A DNA stretch of 64,000 nucleotides from UBA9732 sp963599445 (GCA_963599445.1 CAVBWZ010000002.1:101794-165793); one strand, 5' to 3'. Positions 7,724-17,610 are shown, counted from the first letter of the stretch. Made by a program: numbers and translations. Notes: generated from the sequence alone by a model not told the origin.

Positions 7724-9505
7724 ATGGCAAACAACATTCCATTGAGAAGTGAAGTCAAGGAAACCGACAAATGGGACCTTTCCAAGCTCTATGCAACGAA
7801 GCAGGACTGGGAGAAGGACATCAAATTCCTTCAGGAAAGCATAAATAAAGCCTCTTCCTTCAGCGGCAAGCTTGGAGAAGGCCCTGAGAAGCTGCTCGAA
7901 GCCCTCAAATGGGACACGGAGATATCAATCGTCGTAGAAAAGGCATACATCTACGCATCGCTTCACTACTCCGGCGACGCAAGCGACCCAGAGAACCAGA
8001 AGATGATTGGAATCATCACACAGGTCTATACCGATTATGCTGCGGCCACCAGCTTCATGACACCTGAAATCATTGCAATCGACGCCCTCCCTGAATGGAT
8101 GAAGGCCAAGGAGTTCGACGACTACCGTGTAATGCTCACAAAGATTCTCAGGCAGAAGGACCACACACTCTCCCACAAGGAAGAGGAGCTTCTTGCAAAG
8201 CAGTCCGAGCTTCAGGACACACCAAACCAGGCATTTGGAATGCTCACGAACGTTGACATGAACTTTGGAGAGGTAGATGGAACTCCACTTTCACAGAGCA
8301 CATGGTCTCAGTTCATGATAAACCCGGACAGAGATGTAAGAAGAAGAGCCTACGAACAGTTCTACAAGACATACGAAGGCCACGAACAGACGATTGCAAC
8401 CCTGTATGCAGGATCCGTCAAACAGGACATCTTCAATGCAAGGGTCAGAGGATTCGAGACGGCGTTGGACAAGGCCCTCTACAGGGACGATGTACCAAGA
8501 AGCGTCTATACAGGACTCATAGAGGCCGTGCACAAAGCCTTCCCTATCCTCCACAGGTACTATGCCCTTAGGAAGAAGGTCCTCAAGGTCGACGAACTCA
8601 GACACTACGATGTCTACGTTCCACTTGTAGGTTCCGTAAAGACGCACAAGACATACGAAGAGGCGGCCCAGATAGTAAAGGAAGCCCTCAAGCCACTTGG
8701 AAAGGACTATACCGATGTAATCTACGCAGGTCTTACGAAGGACCGCTGGGTTGACCGCTATGAGAACAAGGGAAAGAGAAGCGGGGCCTTCTCCAGCGGT
8801 GGGTACATTGGAGAGCCGTACATCCTCATGAACTACAAGGAGGATGTACTGGGAGACGTCTTCACTTTGGCACATGAAGGTGGGCACAGCATGCACAGCT
8901 ACTACTCGAAGAGGAACAACCCATTCCCATGCTACGAGTACACCATCTTCGAGGCCGAGGTTGCATCCACGTTCAACGAGCAGCTCATTGCAAAGTACTT
9001 CATGGACAATGCAGAGAACGAAGAGATGAAGACCTACATCATAGCAAAGCAGGTGGATGACATCATTGCAACCCTGTTCCGTCAGACGATGTTCGCTGAG
9101 TTCGAGCTTCTTTGCCACACGCAGCAGGAAAGCGGAGAGCCACTTACGGTGGATTCGCTTAGAAAGACATACAGGGGATTGCTTGAAGCCTACTTTGGAC
9201 CAGAAATGCACTTTGAGGACAACTCGGACATGGAGGGTCTTAGGATTCCACACTTCTACAACGCATACTACGTATACAAGTATGCAACGGGAATCTCTGC
9301 GGCCATTGCGCTGTCGGAAAGGGTTCTGAACGGCGGCAAGCAGGAACTTGATGATTACCTTGGATTCCTGAAGTCCGGTGGATCCAAGTTCCCAATCCAG
9401 ACCCTCAAGGGCGCTGGTGTGGACATGTCAACGCAGGCCCCTGTGGAGGCGGCGGTGAGGAAGTTCGAAGATCTCCTTACGCAGCTTGAAAAACGCATAG
9501 GCTAA
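7724..9505 (+). CDS. pepF: oligoendopeptidase F (peptidase family M3B)
   Basis: Cytoplasmic zinc metallopeptidase that degrades short peptides, here probably those imported by the oligopeptide transporters. The 593-residue protein has the HExxH zinc site HEGGH at residues 384-388 and the third-ligand helix EAEVASTFNE about 30 residues later, as in PepF. The ATG at 7724 is chosen because GAGGAG at 7712-7717 is correctly spaced for it and too close to the ATG at 7718. A terminator follows directly. Confidence 0.94.
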   Translation: MANNIPLRSEVKETDKWDLSKLYATKQDWEKDIKFLQESINKASSFSGKLGEGPEKLLEALKWDTEISIVVEKAYIYASLHYSGDASDPENQKMIGIITQVYTDYAAATSFMTPEIIAIDALPEWMKAKEFDDYRVMLTKILRQKDHTLSHKEEELLAKQSELQDTPNQAFGMLTNVDMNFGEVDGTPLSQSTWSQFMINPDRDVRRRAYEQFYKTYEGHEQTIATLYAGSVKQDIFNARVRGFETALDKALYRDDVPRSVYTGLIEAVHKAFPILHRYYALRKKVLKVDELRHYDVYVPLVGSVKTHKTYEEAAQIVKEALKPLGKDYTDVIYAGLTKDRWVDRYENKGKRSGAFSSGGYIGEPYILMNYKEDVLGDVFTLAHEGGHSMHSYYSKRNNPFPCYEYTIFEAEVASTFNEQLIAKYFMDNAENEEMKTYIIAKQVDDIIATLFRQTMFAEFELLCHTQQESGEPLTVDSLRKTYRGLLEAYFGPEMHFEDNSDMEGLRIPHFYNAYYVYKYATGISAAIALSERVLNGGKQELDDYLGFLKSGGSKFPIQTLKGAGVDMSTQAPVEAAVRKFEDLLTQLEKRIG

Positions 9506-9512
9506 TGCAATG

Positions 9513-9541
9513 AGGACCTACTCGAAAGGGTAGGTCCTTTT
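9513..9541 (+). terminator. terminator after pepF
   Basis: AGGACCTAC (9513-9521) pairs with GTAGGTCCT (9530-9538), then four T. Confidence 0.88.
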
Positions 9542-9582
9542 CGTATATGAACGGAAGATTCAAAAACAAGGAGGACGGAGTC

Positions 9583-10329
9583 ATGAGGCTAGAGGACAAA
9601 GTCGCCATCATAACAGGTGGCAGCAGAGGAATTGGACTTGCAACTGTGGAGGCTTTCCTAAAGGAAGGTGCAAAGGTTGCATTGACGGCAAGTTCGCAGG
9701 AATCGGCTGACAGGGCCGTTGCGAAGATACTCGAAAGGAACCCGCAAGCACCGGTGATGGGAATAGCCCCCAACTTGGCATCCCTTGACTCCGTAGAATC
9801 CGAGTTCACGAAGGTCATGGAAAGATTTGGCGGCATAGACATACTTGTGAACAACGCGGGCATGTCGGACAGCACCCCGCTTGATGCCTACACGGAGGAA
9901 GGATTTGAGAATGTCATGGACCTCAACGTGAAAGGAGTGTTCAATGCATCCAAGGTTGCAGCCAAGTACATGAAGGAGAAATCAGGCGGAGCCATACTCA
10001 ATACATCGTCCGTCGTGAGCATCTACGGCCAGCCTTCAGGCTGCGCCTACCCTACTTCCAAGTTCGCACTCAACGGCCTTACACTGTCGCTTGCAAGGGA
10101 GCTTGGCCCTTATGGAATACGTGTAAACGCCGTAGCCCCTGGCATCACGGAAACCGACATGATGAAGGCGGTCCCAAAAGAAGTGATAGAACCTCTTATT
10201 GCACAAATTCCTCTTAGAAGGCTTGGACAGCCGCAGGACATAGCGAATGCATTCGTGTTCCTTGCATCGGACGAGGCTTCCTACATAACGGGAGTTGTTC
10301 TTAGGGTCGACGGATTGGCGAGGGTGTAA
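9583..10329 (+). CDS. short-chain dehydrogenase/reductase, FabG-like
   Basis: A 248-residue classical SDR. The Rossmann motif TGGSRGIG is at residues 11-18, NNAG near 90-93, the catalytic serine near 142 and YxxxK at Tyr156/Lys160. The C-terminus (SYITGVVLRVDGL) is that of the FabG-like branch. Such enzymes reduce 3-oxoacyl-ACP or oxidise sugars and alcohols with NAD(P)H, and the substrate cannot be told. AAGGAGG upstream supports the ATG at 9583. It is monocistronic, convergent with the DUF2812 gene. Confidence 0.85.
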   Translation: MRLEDKVAIITGGSRGIGLATVEAFLKEGAKVALTASSQESADRAVAKILERNPQAPVMGIAPNLASLDSVESEFTKVMERFGGIDILVNNAGMSDSTPLDAYTEEGFENVMDLNVKGVFNASKVAAKYMKEKSGGAILNTSSVVSIYGQPSGCAYPTSKFALNGLTLSLARELGPYGIRVNAVAPGITETDMMKAVPKEVIEPLIAQIPLRRLGQPQDIANAFVFLASDEASYITGVVLRVDGLARV

Positions 10330-10352
10330 GCTTCAGAAGAACCGCAGAAAAG

Positions 10353-11537
10353 CTACAGCAAAGCTGCGAACTGTGCAATTTCACTAGGACCAAGGTCAAA
10401 GCCGCTTCTTATGGCAATGGTCTTGGTTCCCTTTGAAACAAGAGCCTGTTTCCCAGACCTGGAAATGAAAACCATATCGACTCCAAGCTCTTGGGCCATA
10501 GCTACGTCTATTCTTCCATCGTATGACATTGTCTGATGCGTCACAATGCGCCTTAGAAAAGCATTTGGTACATCAAAGGAAGTGTAGCTTATGAAGCTAA
10601 GCGTTCCGCTTTCGTTGCCAAGGTTCTGGTCAAAGCAGTAGTCGTACGAGGCAAGCACCCCTCTGCTTGAAACATGCCTGGTGGAACGATAGGCTCCGGT
10701 TGTATCGGCGCCAAGGTCATCCAGAGTTACAGGAACTTCATCGCTGTACAGAACGACCTTTTCGTTTCCTATCTGGGTCCTTGTTCCAACACTGGAGGTG
10801 TTTCCCCAAATGGAATCGAATATGAGGAACGCCACCATGAAGGCAAGCATCGCCGCAGTAGCACGGGCGGCATGGTCAAGGAATCTATACCCCTTGTTTG
10901 CAATCTCTCCGCTGTCATCCTTCTTGACCAATACTTTGCAACGCGAGACGAATGCAAGTACAGAAAGCACAAAACATCCCGCAAGTGCAACGGCAAGCAC
11001 ACATGTGAACGCAAGATAAAGATTGTTGCTTATCAACCTTAGAAGGTCGCTTCCCAACACGAAGGCAAGGCACGAGACATACAACAGACACAGCACCAAG
11101 TTGAATAGGGCCTTTCTGAATCCGCGTCCGCGGCTTTTGGAGGAGACAGAGGAATCGGCCTTGGGGATTCGGACGGCTTGGGATGCCATGCCGGATTCGG
11201 CCTCAGACTGCATTCCAGGATGCTCTTCATAGAGGAAGGCATGGCGTTTGGTGTCCGCAATGTTCTCAGGGCCTCCTATGCAAATCATGTCCCAGCCCTG
11301 CTTCCTAAGAATGGGGAGCTCATGGCGAAGCTGAACTTCCGTAGGGCTGTCAGGGTCGCGGGACAGGAACGTGTAGGCGCATATGCGCTTGCCTTCGTAG
11401 GGCTTTCTTTCAAAGAAGAACCGGTTCCCCTTCACACGGCAAAGCCACCAACCATCTTCAGCGTTCTTCTGAAGATAGTCGGTGATCTCTTCGTCCGAGT
11501 GCCTTGTAAGAAGCAGGAAACCGGTTTTGGTCTTCAT
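10353..11537 (-). CDS. DUF2812 membrane protein
   Basis: A 394-residue protein. Residues 1-100 match the DUF2812 pattern (aromatic-rich, GWWLCRVKGNRFFF then GWDMICIGG). Residues 100-140 are Ser/Arg-rich. Three hydrophobic segments follow (about 140-165, 170-195 and 220-245). The C-terminal 140 residues look extracytoplasmic. DUF2812 proteins often accompany PadR-like regulators, but none is next to this one. It starts ten bases after the ABC ATPase stop, without a clear ribosome-binding site, so translation is probably coupled. Function unknown. Confidence 0.7.
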   Translation of the reverse strand: MKTKTGFLLLTRHSDEEITDYLQKNAEDGWWLCRVKGNRFFFERKPYEGKRICAYTFLSRDPDSPTEVQLRHELPILRKQGWDMICIGGPENIADTKRHAFLYEEHPGMQSEAESGMASQAVRIPKADSSVSSKSRGRGFRKALFNLVLCLLYVSCLAFVLGSDLLRLISNNLYLAFTCVLAVALAGCFVLSVLAFVSRCKVLVKKDDSGEIANKGYRFLDHAARATAAMLAFMVAFLIFDSIWGNTSSVGTRTQIGNEKVVLYSDEVPVTLDDLGADTTGAYRSTRHVSSRGVLASYDYCFDQNLGNESGTLSFISYTSFDVPNAFLRRIVTHQTMSYDGRIDVAMAQELGVDMVFISRSGKQALVSKGTKTIAIRSGFDLGPSEIAQFAALL

Positions 11538-11547
11538 AGGGTTCGAA

Positions 11548-12522
11548 TCAAACGTTGAAGCCAAGATCCCTCTGCTTGAGAGGACATGCCACGAAATGGT
11601 TGGGCGATATCTCAATAAGCTGAGGAACGGTCTTTTTGCAGACCTCATCGTTGCACATGAGACATCGTTTTGCAAAACGGCACTCTGCAGGAGGCTCGAT
11701 TGGACTTGTAATCTCGCCCTTGAGCTGAACCCTCTGTCGCTGGTGTCCAAGCTCCGGAATAGGGATTGCGGACAAAAGCGCCTGCGTGTACGGATGCACA
11801 GGATTGTCGAAAAGCTCCTCCGCAGGGGCCTTCTCGACGATCTGACCAAGGTACATGACCGCTATGTCGTCAGAGAAGTGGTTCACGACGCTAAGGTCAT
11901 GGGTTATGAAGATGTACGTAAGCCCCAGCTTCTTCTGAAGGTCCTTGAGAAGGTTCAGAATCTGTGCCTGAATCGATACATCCAGTGCGGAGACAGGCTC
12001 GTCGCAGATTATGAGCTTTGGCTCCATTGCAAGTGCACGTGCGATTCCAATCCTTTGCCTTCTACCGCCATCGAGCTCGTGAGGGTATGTGTTTATGTAG
12101 CGCTCGGCAAGACCTACGGTGTCCATGAGCTCAAGTACACGCTCCTCCCTTGCAAGCTTGCCCTTGATTATCTTGTTCTCGATGATGGGCTCAGCTATGA
12201 TCTGGCTTACGGTCTTCTTTGGATCCAATGACGAGAAAGGATCCTGGAAGATGATCTGCATGTCCTTGCGCATGTGGCGCATCTCCGACTTGGAGAGCTT
12301 GCTTATGTCCTTGCCTTCGAAGATTATCTCTCCGTCAGTGGGTTCCAGAAGTCTTAGGATTACACGTCCGGTCGTGGACTTACCGCATCCGGACTCGCCT
12401 ACAAGGCCAAGGGTCTTTCCTCTTTCAAGTGTGAAGTTTATGTCATCCACGGCATGGAGCATTCCACGGGATGTCTTGAAGTATTTCTTCAGGTGCTTTA
12501 CTTCCAGGATGTTGTCAGCCAT
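11548..12522 (-). CDS. oligopeptide ABC importer ATPase (OppF/DppF type)
   Basis: Second ATPase of a peptide importer, 324 residues. Walker A GESGCGKST is at residues 42-50, Q-loop IIFQDPFSSLDP near 95, Walker B LIICDEPVSALD and H-loop THD follow. The usual LSGGQ signature reads LDGGRRQR. The C-terminal region has the four-cysteine pattern CRFAKRCLMC...CKK...C typical of peptide-importer ATPases, which in some members binds an Fe-S cluster. It overlaps the upstream ATPase gene by eight bases. Confidence 0.93.
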   Translation of the reverse strand: MADNILEVKHLKKYFKTSRGMLHAVDDINFTLERGKTLGLVGESGCGKSTTGRVILRLLEPTDGEIIFEGKDISKLSKSEMRHMRKDMQIIFQDPFSSLDPKKTVSQIIAEPIIENKIIKGKLAREERVLELMDTVGLAERYINTYPHELDGGRRQRIGIARALAMEPKLIICDEPVSALDVSIQAQILNLLKDLQKKLGLTYIFITHDLSVVNHFSDDIAVMYLGQIVEKAPAEELFDNPVHPYTQALLSAIPIPELGHQRQRVQLKGEITSPIEPPAECRFAKRCLMCNDEVCKKTVPQLIEISPNHFVACPLKQRDLGFNV

Positions 12523-13531
12523 TCTGCTTCCTCCTGTCTATCATGAAGTCGGGGTCCTTCTCGTAACGGGCACAGGCCACCATGTGCGTCCCACCCATAT
12601 TCCTAAGTGCTGGACATGCCTTCTTGCATTCCTCCGTTGCATAGTTGCATCTTGGAGCGAACGCGCAGCCTTCAGGCAGGTTCGTTGGATCCGGCATGAG
12701 ACCGTGGATTGGCTTGAGCATGGCCTGACGGTTCTTGATGTTTGGAAGGGAGTTGAAAAGACCTTCCGTATACGGATGCATCGTCTTTCCATAGACTTCC
12801 TCCAAGGAACCCTGCTCCACAATCCTTCCTGCGTACATGACGGCTACGTCGTCGCAGACCTCGGCTACGATTCCAAGGTCATGGGTTATCATGATCATGG
12901 AGGTGTCGTACTTCTCCTTGAGCTCGTTCATGAGCTCGAGGACCTGAGCCTGAATCGTAACGTCAAGGGCCGTGGTGGGCTCGTCAGCAATCAGGAGCTT
13001 TGGGTTGCATGCCAAAGCGATTGCAATGACAACCCTCTGCTTCATTCCACCTGAGAACTGGTGAGGGTATTCGTTCGCACGCTGCCTTGGAATTCCAACG
13101 AGCTCAAGCATGTCACCGGCCTTCTCAAGGGCCTTCTCCTTGCTTAGGTGCTCGTGGATCTCAATGGACTCTGCTATCTGCTCGCCAACGGTGAATACAG
13201 GGTTGAGTGCCGTCATTGGGTCCTGGAAGATCATGGAGATCTCCTTTCCCCTCACCTGCTCAAGCTTGGACGTTGACATGCCTCGCACATCCTGTCCGTC
13301 TATCTCAAGGCGGTCGCATTCCACGACTCCAGGTGGATTTGGAACGAGCCTTAGCATTGCAAGGGCCGTCGTGGTCTTTCCAGCCCCGGTCTCTCCAACA
13401 AGACCAAGGGTCTTCCTGTAGCCAAGCTTCATGTCTATTCCATTGACAGCATGGACTACACCGTCCTCCGTCTCGAAGCGGACGTTGAGGTTCTCTATTC
13501 TTAGAATATCTCTTTCTTCGTTCTTGTCCAT
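12515..13531 (-). CDS. oligopeptide ABC importer ATPase (OppD/DppD type)
   Basis: First ATPase of the importer, 338 residues. Walker A GETGAGKTT, Q-loop MIFQDPMTALNP, signature FSGGMKQR, Walker B LLIADEPTTALD and the C-terminal cysteine cluster CAFAPRCNYA...C...C are all present. I chose the ATG at 13531, which GGAGAT precedes at good distance; the upstream codons are unrelated to the family. It lies ten bases after the second permease gene. Confidence 0.93.
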   Translation of the reverse strand: MDKNEERDILRIENLNVRFETEDGVVHAVNGIDMKLGYRKTLGLVGETGAGKTTTALAMLRLVPNPPGVVECDRLEIDGQDVRGMSTSKLEQVRGKEISMIFQDPMTALNPVFTVGEQIAESIEIHEHLSKEKALEKAGDMLELVGIPRQRANEYPHQFSGGMKQRVVIAIALACNPKLLIADEPTTALDVTIQAQVLELMNELKEKYDTSMIMITHDLGIVAEVCDDVAVMYAGRIVEQGSLEEVYGKTMHPYTEGLFNSLPNIKNRQAMLKPIHGLMPDPTNLPEGCAFAPRCNYATEECKKACPALRNMGGTHMVACARYEKDPDFMIDRRKQNG

Positions 13532-13541
13532 GTCGATCTCC

Positions 13542-14438
13542 TTAACGCTTGAGCTTTGGGTCCAAGGCATCGCGAAGTCCGTCGCCCAACAGGTTGAGGG
13601 ACAGAACCGTGATCATGATTGCAATGCCAGGGAAAAGCGTCATGTAGCTGTAGTCTCTAATGTAGAGACGACCCGACGAAAGCATGCTTCCCCACTCCGG
13701 AGCCGGTGCCGGGACGCCAAGGCCAAGGAACGAAAGCTGGGCTGCCGAGATGATTGCAGAACCAACCCTAAGCGTTGCCTGGACTATGATCTGCGACAGA
13801 CAGTTAGGCAAGATGTGCACGACGACTATCTTCCAGTCAGGCTGTCCAATTGCGCGCGCAGCCTCCACGTACTCCTCACCTCTCACGACGAGGACCGCCG
13901 CCCTGGCGACACGCACGAACGGAGCCGTACTTGCTATACCAACTGCAAGCATGAGGTTGGCCGTGCTCTTACCCAAGGCCGATACCACCGCAATGGCCAT
14001 CAAGACCGATGGTATTGAGGAGAAGATGTCGCACACCCTCATGACTATGTTCTCGAACACACCGCCTATGTATCCGGCGGCCGCACCGAGTGCGGTTCCT
14101 ATTATGAGGGCTATTATGACAGCCACGAAGCCTACGGCAAGCGAATATCTTGCACCGTAGACGATCCTTGCGAATATGTCACGCCCAAGGTCATCGGTCC
14201 CGCATATATGCTTGGCCGACGGCCATTGCATCCTTTCTCGGACGTTCATGCCAATGACATCGGTGTCGTAGTCGTAGACGATTGGGGCTATGAGTGCACC
14301 AATAATGATGATTATGAGGAGGGCCAGTCCAAGCAGGGCGCCCTTGTTCCTTCTGAGCTGTCTCCAGACCATTTCGAAGGAACTTCTTTTCTTGTAGAGC
14401 TTGGAGGCTCTGAGCTGCATTTCCTTTGAATCCGCCAT
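13542..14438 (-). CDS. oligopeptide ABC importer permease (OppC/DppC type)
   Basis: Inner-membrane permease, 298 residues, with the OppC N-terminal cytoplasmic tail, a first membrane helix at about residues 36-58, a periplasmic loop containing HICGTDDLGRDIFARI, five further helices and the EAA loop EYVEAARAIGQPDWKI that contacts the ATPase. AAGGAGG lies just before the ATG at 14438. It forms a channel with the OppB-type protein encoded ten bases upstream. Confidence 0.92.
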   Translation of the reverse strand: MADSKEMQLRASKLYKKRSSFEMVWRQLRRNKGALLGLALLIIIIIGALIAPIVYDYDTDVIGMNVRERMQWPSAKHICGTDDLGRDIFARIVYGARYSLAVGFVAVIIALIIGTALGAAAGYIGGVFENIVMRVCDIFSSIPSVLMAIAVVSALGKSTANLMLAVGIASTAPFVRVARAAVLVVRGEEYVEAARAIGQPDWKIVVVHILPNCLSQIIVQATLRVGSAIISAAQLSFLGLGVPAPAPEWGSMLSSGRLYIRDYSYMTLFPGIAIMITVLSLNLLGDGLRDALDPKLKR

Positions 14439-14448
14439 GTCTGCCTCC

Positions 14449-15378
14449 TTACTTCGTATACTGTGCCTTGATTCGAGGGTCGACGTAGGCATAGACGATA
14501 TCGACCAAAAGGTTGACGATTGTGACGAGCATGGTCGTCATGATGAGTGCCCCGGTTACGGTTGGGATGTCACGCTGGTCTATTGCATCGACGACAAGAC
14601 GTCCAACTCCAGGCCAAGCGAAGACCGTCTCTGCAAGGACTGATCCGCCAAGGACATTGGAGAACTGCACGCCAAAGATGGTGATGATTGGAATGAGTGC
14701 GTTCCTGAGTGCATGGTGGAATACGACCCTCTTTTCAGAGACGCCTTTGGCCCTTGCGGTCCTTAGGTAGTCCTGCCTAAGGACGTCCAACATGGAGGAC
14801 CTTGTGGTTCTGGTAAGAAGAGCGGCAAGGCCTACACCGACTGTGACGGCAGGAAGGACCACGCTTCTGAAACCCTCTGCACCTCCGCTTGGGAACCAAC
14901 CCAGTTTGAGTGAGAACAGAAGCATGAGAAGAAGTCCAAGCCAGAAGTTTGGCATTGAAAGTCCCAGAAGGGCCAGAATCATGGAAACAGTGTCCTTTAT
15001 GGAGTTCTGGTTCACGGCTGCGACTATTCCAAGCGGCACCGATATCACTACGGCAACGATCATTGCAACCGATGCCAGCTTGAGTGTATTTGGAAGACGC
15101 TGCAGATAAAGCTGCATTACGTCCATCTTGCTTACATACGAGGTTCCTAGGTCGCCTCTTAGCAATTTGAAGATATACCTGAAATAACGTTCCAAAAGGG
15201 AACCGTTGAGGCCCATTTCCTCGCGGAGGGCGTCAAGCTGTTCCTCCGTTGCATCAGGACCTGCGACCTGGTATACGGGGTCGCCTTCAGCAACGTTCAT
15301 TATGGCGTATATTATGAATGCAACCCCCAAAAGAACAGGGATCAGCATTAGTAGACGCTTGATTATGTATCTATGCAT
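14449..15378 (-). CDS. oligopeptide ABC importer permease (OppB/DppB type)
   Basis: Inner-membrane permease, 309 residues, six predicted helices beginning with RLLMLIPVLLGVAFIIYAIM. The OppB N-terminal block (GDPVYQVAGPDATEEQ, EEMGLNGSLLERY) and the EAA loop DYLRTARAKGVSEKRV are present. It is first of the four membrane-complex genes and separated from the binding-protein gene by 202 bases containing an attenuator-like hairpin. Confidence 0.92.
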   Translation of the reverse strand: MHRYIIKRLLMLIPVLLGVAFIIYAIMNVAEGDPVYQVAGPDATEEQLDALREEMGLNGSLLERYFRYIFKLLRGDLGTSYVSKMDVMQLYLQRLPNTLKLASVAMIVAVVISVPLGIVAAVNQNSIKDTVSMILALLGLSMPNFWLGLLLMLLFSLKLGWFPSGGAEGFRSVVLPAVTVGVGLAALLTRTTRSSMLDVLRQDYLRTARAKGVSEKRVVFHHALRNALIPIITIFGVQFSNVLGGSVLAETVFAWPGVGRLVVDAIDQRDIPTVTGALIMTTMLVTIVNLLVDIVYAYVDPRIKAQYTK

Positions 15379-15451
15379 AACAGCTCCATAAGCCTATTAC
15401 ATTGTTTGGAAGCAACCTTCAAAACTTCTTTGCTGCTCCCCTACACTACTC

Positions 15452-15490
15452 AAAACAGGGTACAGCGGTGCTTTCGCACCCTGTACCCTG
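15452..15490 (-). terminator. attenuator between binding protein and permeases
   Basis: A 15-base-pair stem with a single bulged C (arms 15456-15471 and 15476-15490) reads on the minus strand with a GAAA loop and is followed by only four T. A leaky terminator here would give more binding-protein mRNA than permease mRNA, as is common in binding-protein operons. Confidence 0.75.
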
Positions 15491-15580
15491 GATTTTCCAA
15501 AAGGATTTCATTTGGTCTTCAGAGGACGCCAAAACGTTGCCGTCCAACTGAAGGTGACCAACTGTTTGGAATCAGAAATC

Positions 15581-17206
15581 TCACTCTGGAAGAGCGATGA
15601 ATCTGAAGTCATGCTTTGCATCTGGCTTCCAGATTGCTCCAACAAGACCCTTCTTGACGCCAATGTTGATGTATGACGTGCAGATTGGAACGAGAGGACA
15701 TACCTCATCAAGGTAATCCTCGATGTCATGGTACATCTGCTCACGCTTTGCGCTGTCCGTCTCGACAAGGGCTGCATCTATCATATCGTTGAACTTTGCA
15801 TCCTTCATGTTAGGACGGTTGGAACCGTTCTTCTTGAGCGTGCCGTCAGCCTGGAGTGTGGAACCGCACTGGTTGCGAAGCGTGTAGTCCGTTCCAAGGT
15901 CGTCTGTGAACTGATAGAGGCAAAGCTCGTAGTCAAGGGCTGCATCGTTGAGCTTGCCCTTGAGGGCTGCGGTCTCCATCTCCTCGAGGACGATGTTGAT
16001 TCCAATCTTTTTGCAGGCATCCTGGAAGATGAGCGCTGCTGTCTTCTTGTATTCCTTATCGACCATGATGTGGAATGTGAGGTCGCCTGGCTTGTAGCCG
16101 GAAAGTGCGAGCTCTTCCTTTGCCTTGTCAAGGTTGTACTCGTATACGTGGATGTTCTCGTTGAGTCCGAACTGTCCGCGGTTGATGTAGTTGTTATGGA
16201 CCGTTGCAAGGCCGTCGAAGGCTGCGAATACGATGGACTCCTTGTCCATGCAGTATGCAAGGGCCTTTCTCACGTGCACGTTGTCCAAGCCCGGCTCCTC
16301 CATCTGCATCGGCATATAGAGCATGACGACGTTTGGAGTCTGGATGAGCTCGAGGTTTCCGTCAGCCTTGATTCTGGAGAGGTCCGTCGTGGATGGGTCG
16401 ATACAGACATCGATCTCTCCTGTCTGGAGGGCGATGAGTCTTGTTGAAGCTTCTTTGTAGAGCTTGAGGATGATCTTCCTTGTAGGAGCTGCACCGTCGC
16501 GGTAGCCGTCGTAGCGGACGAACGAGCAGTGTGAACCTGGAACCCACTCTTCAAGGGAGAACATGCCGGATCCCATCCTTGGTCCGTTGACAGGATCTGC
16601 TTCGCAGGCGGCCTTTGACATGATGGACATACCACCGTGGGCCATGAGTGTAAGCCAGTCCTGGTTTGCCTTTGCAAGTGTTACTCTCACATGTGTGTCG
16701 TCGATCGCCTCTGTGGAGACGACGTCAGCGACCTTCTGGGATGCGAAAGAGGATGTCTTTGCCTTGTCGTAGGTGTACTTTACGTCTTCTGCCGTAAGAG
16801 GTGTTCCATCTGTGAACGTAACGCCGTCGCAGAGTGTGAAGTCGTAGACGCAGCCGTCAGCGGAAACCGTCCAGCTCTTTGCCAATGCTGGGATGACCTT
16901 GTTCGTGTCTGGATCTATGTTCACAAGCCTCTCGTGGGTGAGGTAGAAGACCATCATGTTGGCATCGGTGTTGGAACCCTGAGGATCAAGGTTGTTGACA
17001 TCGTTTGCGATACCAATCGTGACAGTATCCTTGTACTTCACGTCTTTCTGGACATCGCCGGACTTGACGTTTCCAGCGGCTGTGGATGTTCCAGCGCTCT
17101 CGGCAGCAGGCGTTGTTGCAGGTGTTGATGCTTCCTTCTCGCCTCCAGCGAATACAAAGCTTGCGCATACGATGAGGGCAAGCAGGACGACCAGCGTCTT
17201 CTTCAT
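15581..17206 (-). CDS. oligopeptide-binding protein, family 5
   Basis: Extracytoplasmic solute-binding protein of the OppA/DppA class (SBP_bac_5), 541 residues. A signal peptide covers about residues 1-20; the mature end begins GGEKEA after VFA, a hallmark of spirochaete binding proteins. Whether the Cys at about residue 14 is a lipobox is unclear. Family blocks include LTHERLVNIDPDTN, FTLCDGVTFTDGTPLTAEDV and RKALAYCMDKE. GGGAGG precedes the ATG at 17206. It heads the minus-strand importer operon and should define its peptide specificity. Confidence 0.92.
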   Translation of the reverse strand: MKKTLVVLLALIVCASFVFAGGEKEASTPATTPAAESAGTSTAAGNVKSGDVQKDVKYKDTVTIGIANDVNNLDPQGSNTDANMMVFYLTHERLVNIDPDTNKVIPALAKSWTVSADGCVYDFTLCDGVTFTDGTPLTAEDVKYTYDKAKTSSFASQKVADVVSTEAIDDTHVRVTLAKANQDWLTLMAHGGMSIMSKAACEADPVNGPRMGSGMFSLEEWVPGSHCSFVRYDGYRDGAAPTRKIILKLYKEASTRLIALQTGEIDVCIDPSTTDLSRIKADGNLELIQTPNVVMLYMPMQMEEPGLDNVHVRKALAYCMDKESIVFAAFDGLATVHNNYINRGQFGLNENIHVYEYNLDKAKEELALSGYKPGDLTFHIMVDKEYKKTAALIFQDACKKIGINIVLEEMETAALKGKLNDAALDYELCLYQFTDDLGTDYTLRNQCGSTLQADGTLKKNGSNRPNMKDAKFNDMIDAALVETDSAKREQMYHDIEDYLDEVCPLVPICTSYINIGVKKGLVGAIWKPDAKHDFRFIALPE

Positions 17207-17317
17207 TTTTTCCTCCCAATGTCCGGAAACCACAGGAATCCCCTCCTCCATCGTCTGCTTGTTGGAAGCTGTCCTTGATGTGCAGTTGGAAAACCCTGTG
17301 TTCCGTTAGGTTCTTAG

Positions 17318-17334
17318 TGTGTTTAGCAAATGAT
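17318..17334. promoter_or_regulatory. weak half-match to the TGTTTAGTAAACA operator
   Basis: The sequence centred on G17326 matches 12 of 17 positions of the palindrome found before the 46.9-kb importer, with one good arm. It overlaps a possible minus-strand -10 (CTATCA). This may be chance. Confidence 0.25.
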
Positions 17335-17547
17335 AGCATGGTATGTTTTGGGAACACAAGGAAAAAATCATGTAAAGTTTTGTAAAGATAAGATTTTGTT
17401 ATGATTGAGCATCTTTATTTGGGAGCTGGAGATATTGCGGGTTGGCGATTTTGGGCTTGGTGTTTTCTTAGCTGTCTTGAAAGCCTTGAAGGGAAATCTG
17501 AACTGAATCTGAGTTAAGCCTGAACTTATAGAAGCTGTTTCACTGGT

Positions 17548-17610
17548 TTGCAGGACTTGCTGGGCGTACTGGGCAGTCTGAGCGCACTGGGCAGGCTGTG
17601 GTGTACTGTT
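17548..17610. repeat. degenerate 9-bp tandem repeat
   Basis: Seven nine-base units with consensus NNNCTGGGC (TTGCTGGGC, GTACTGGGC, AGTCTGAGC, GCACTGGGC and others) lie in the 620-base stretch 17258-17880. That stretch otherwise holds no gene I can support; a minus-strand open frame through it has no recognisable features. Confidence 0.65.
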
